The position numbers were made by a program, and so were the translations under genes. This document shows, piece after piece, positions 5,823 to 5,978 of a DNA stretch of 5,978 bases; within the stretch, counting starts at the first letter, position 1; each line of letters begins with the position of its first letter. Origin of the DNA: Bacteroidales bacterium (lineage in GTDB: Bacteria; Bacteroidota; Bacteroidia; Bacteroidales; ML635J-15); the NCBI GenBank assembly GCA_028697515.1, contig JAQVEY010000163.1:1-5978 (forward strand), in the 5' to 3' direction. The notes under the pieces are model-generated. The model was given only the letters and a program-made list of their open reading frames with translations. It was not told the DNA's origin and did not search any database.

Positions 5823-5978
5823 ATGGCAAAAAAAGAATCGACATTTTTAAATATGACATTAACGCTGTTTGTTATTACAGCAATTGCAGCAGTTGGTTTG
5901 GCTTCGGTATATAATGTAACAAAAGACCCTATACAAAAAGCTAAAGACGAAAAGCTAAAAACAGCAATTAATGTTGTG
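5823..5978 (+). CDS. rnfG: Rnf complex subunit RnfG, N-terminal fragment cut by window edge
   Basis: The reading frame is open from ATG 5823 to the last base and gives 52 residues. It begins MAKKESTFLN, then a hydrophobic membrane anchor (about 9-30), then VYNVTKDPIQKAKDEKLKTA. This short basic N-terminus, single membrane helix and charged exposed helix form the usual start of RnfG/NqrC-type subunits, whose larger domain faces outward and binds a second FMN through a [ST]GAT-type threonine. That domain and its motif lie beyond the window. Identity rests on position directly after rnfD and on the N-terminal pattern. The gene is truncated by the window, not visibly broken. Confidence 0.88.
   Translation, partial: MAKKESTFLNMTLTLFVITAIAAVGLASVYNVTKDPIQKAKDEKLKTAINVV

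Noticed and set aside
3477..5978. Na+-translocating NADH:quinone reductase (Nqr) instead of Rnf
   Set aside because: RnfB with its ferredoxin clusters, the two-cluster C-terminus of RnfC and the short N-terminus of RnfD identify Rnf; NqrA and NqrF features are absent.

Overview
The window looks like an AT-rich member of the Bacteroidota (Bacteroidetes), probably an anaerobe or facultative anaerobe. Three independent signs support this. The first protein ends in a type IX secretion (Por) C-terminal sorting domain. The promoters fit the Bacteroidetes TAnnTTTG -7 element, and Shine-Dalgarno sequences are mostly absent. The Rnf genes run in the order rseC-rnfB-rnfC-rnfD-rnfG, as I know it from this phylum. 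I cannot name a genus.

Layout: (1) Positions 1-1160, plus strand, hold the C-terminal two thirds of a secreted peptidylarginine deiminase that resembles Porphyromonas gingivalis PPAD. It keeps the His/Asp/Asn/Cys catalytic set, an Ig-like domain and a T9SS sorting domain. (2) Positions 1161-1399 are an intergenic stretch with a GC-rich island, a long-range inverted repeat and a terminator for the minus-strand genes. (3) Positions 1400-1947, minus strand, hold a ParD-ParE type II toxin-antitoxin pair with a one-base stop/start overlap. Its promoter has a perfect 17-bp palindromic operator. (4) Positions 2038-2155 are an AT-rich divergent promoter region; a second perfect inverted repeat lies at the predicted start of the rnf transcript. 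(5) Positions 2156-5978, plus strand, hold rseC, rnfB, rnfC, rnfD and the first 52 codons of rnfG. Gaps are 4 to 24 bases, so this is almost certainly one operon; rnfE and rnfA would be expected just past the right edge.

The Rnf proteins form a membrane ferredoxin:NAD+ oxidoreductase that couples electron transfer to Na+ or H+ translocation. RnfB takes electrons from ferredoxin through a chain of iron-sulfur clusters. RnfC carries the FMN/NAD(H) site. RnfD and RnfG hold covalently bound FMN, and RnfA/RnfE (not seen here) complete the membrane path. RseC is a small membrane protein with a Cys motif that accompanies Rnf/Rsx systems.

The rnf operon is ordinary for the phylum. The least ordinary item is the PPAD-type deiminase, a family best known from Porphyromonas. 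No CRISPR array, tRNA, rRNA or insertion sequence is visible, and I see no convincing new multi-gene system.
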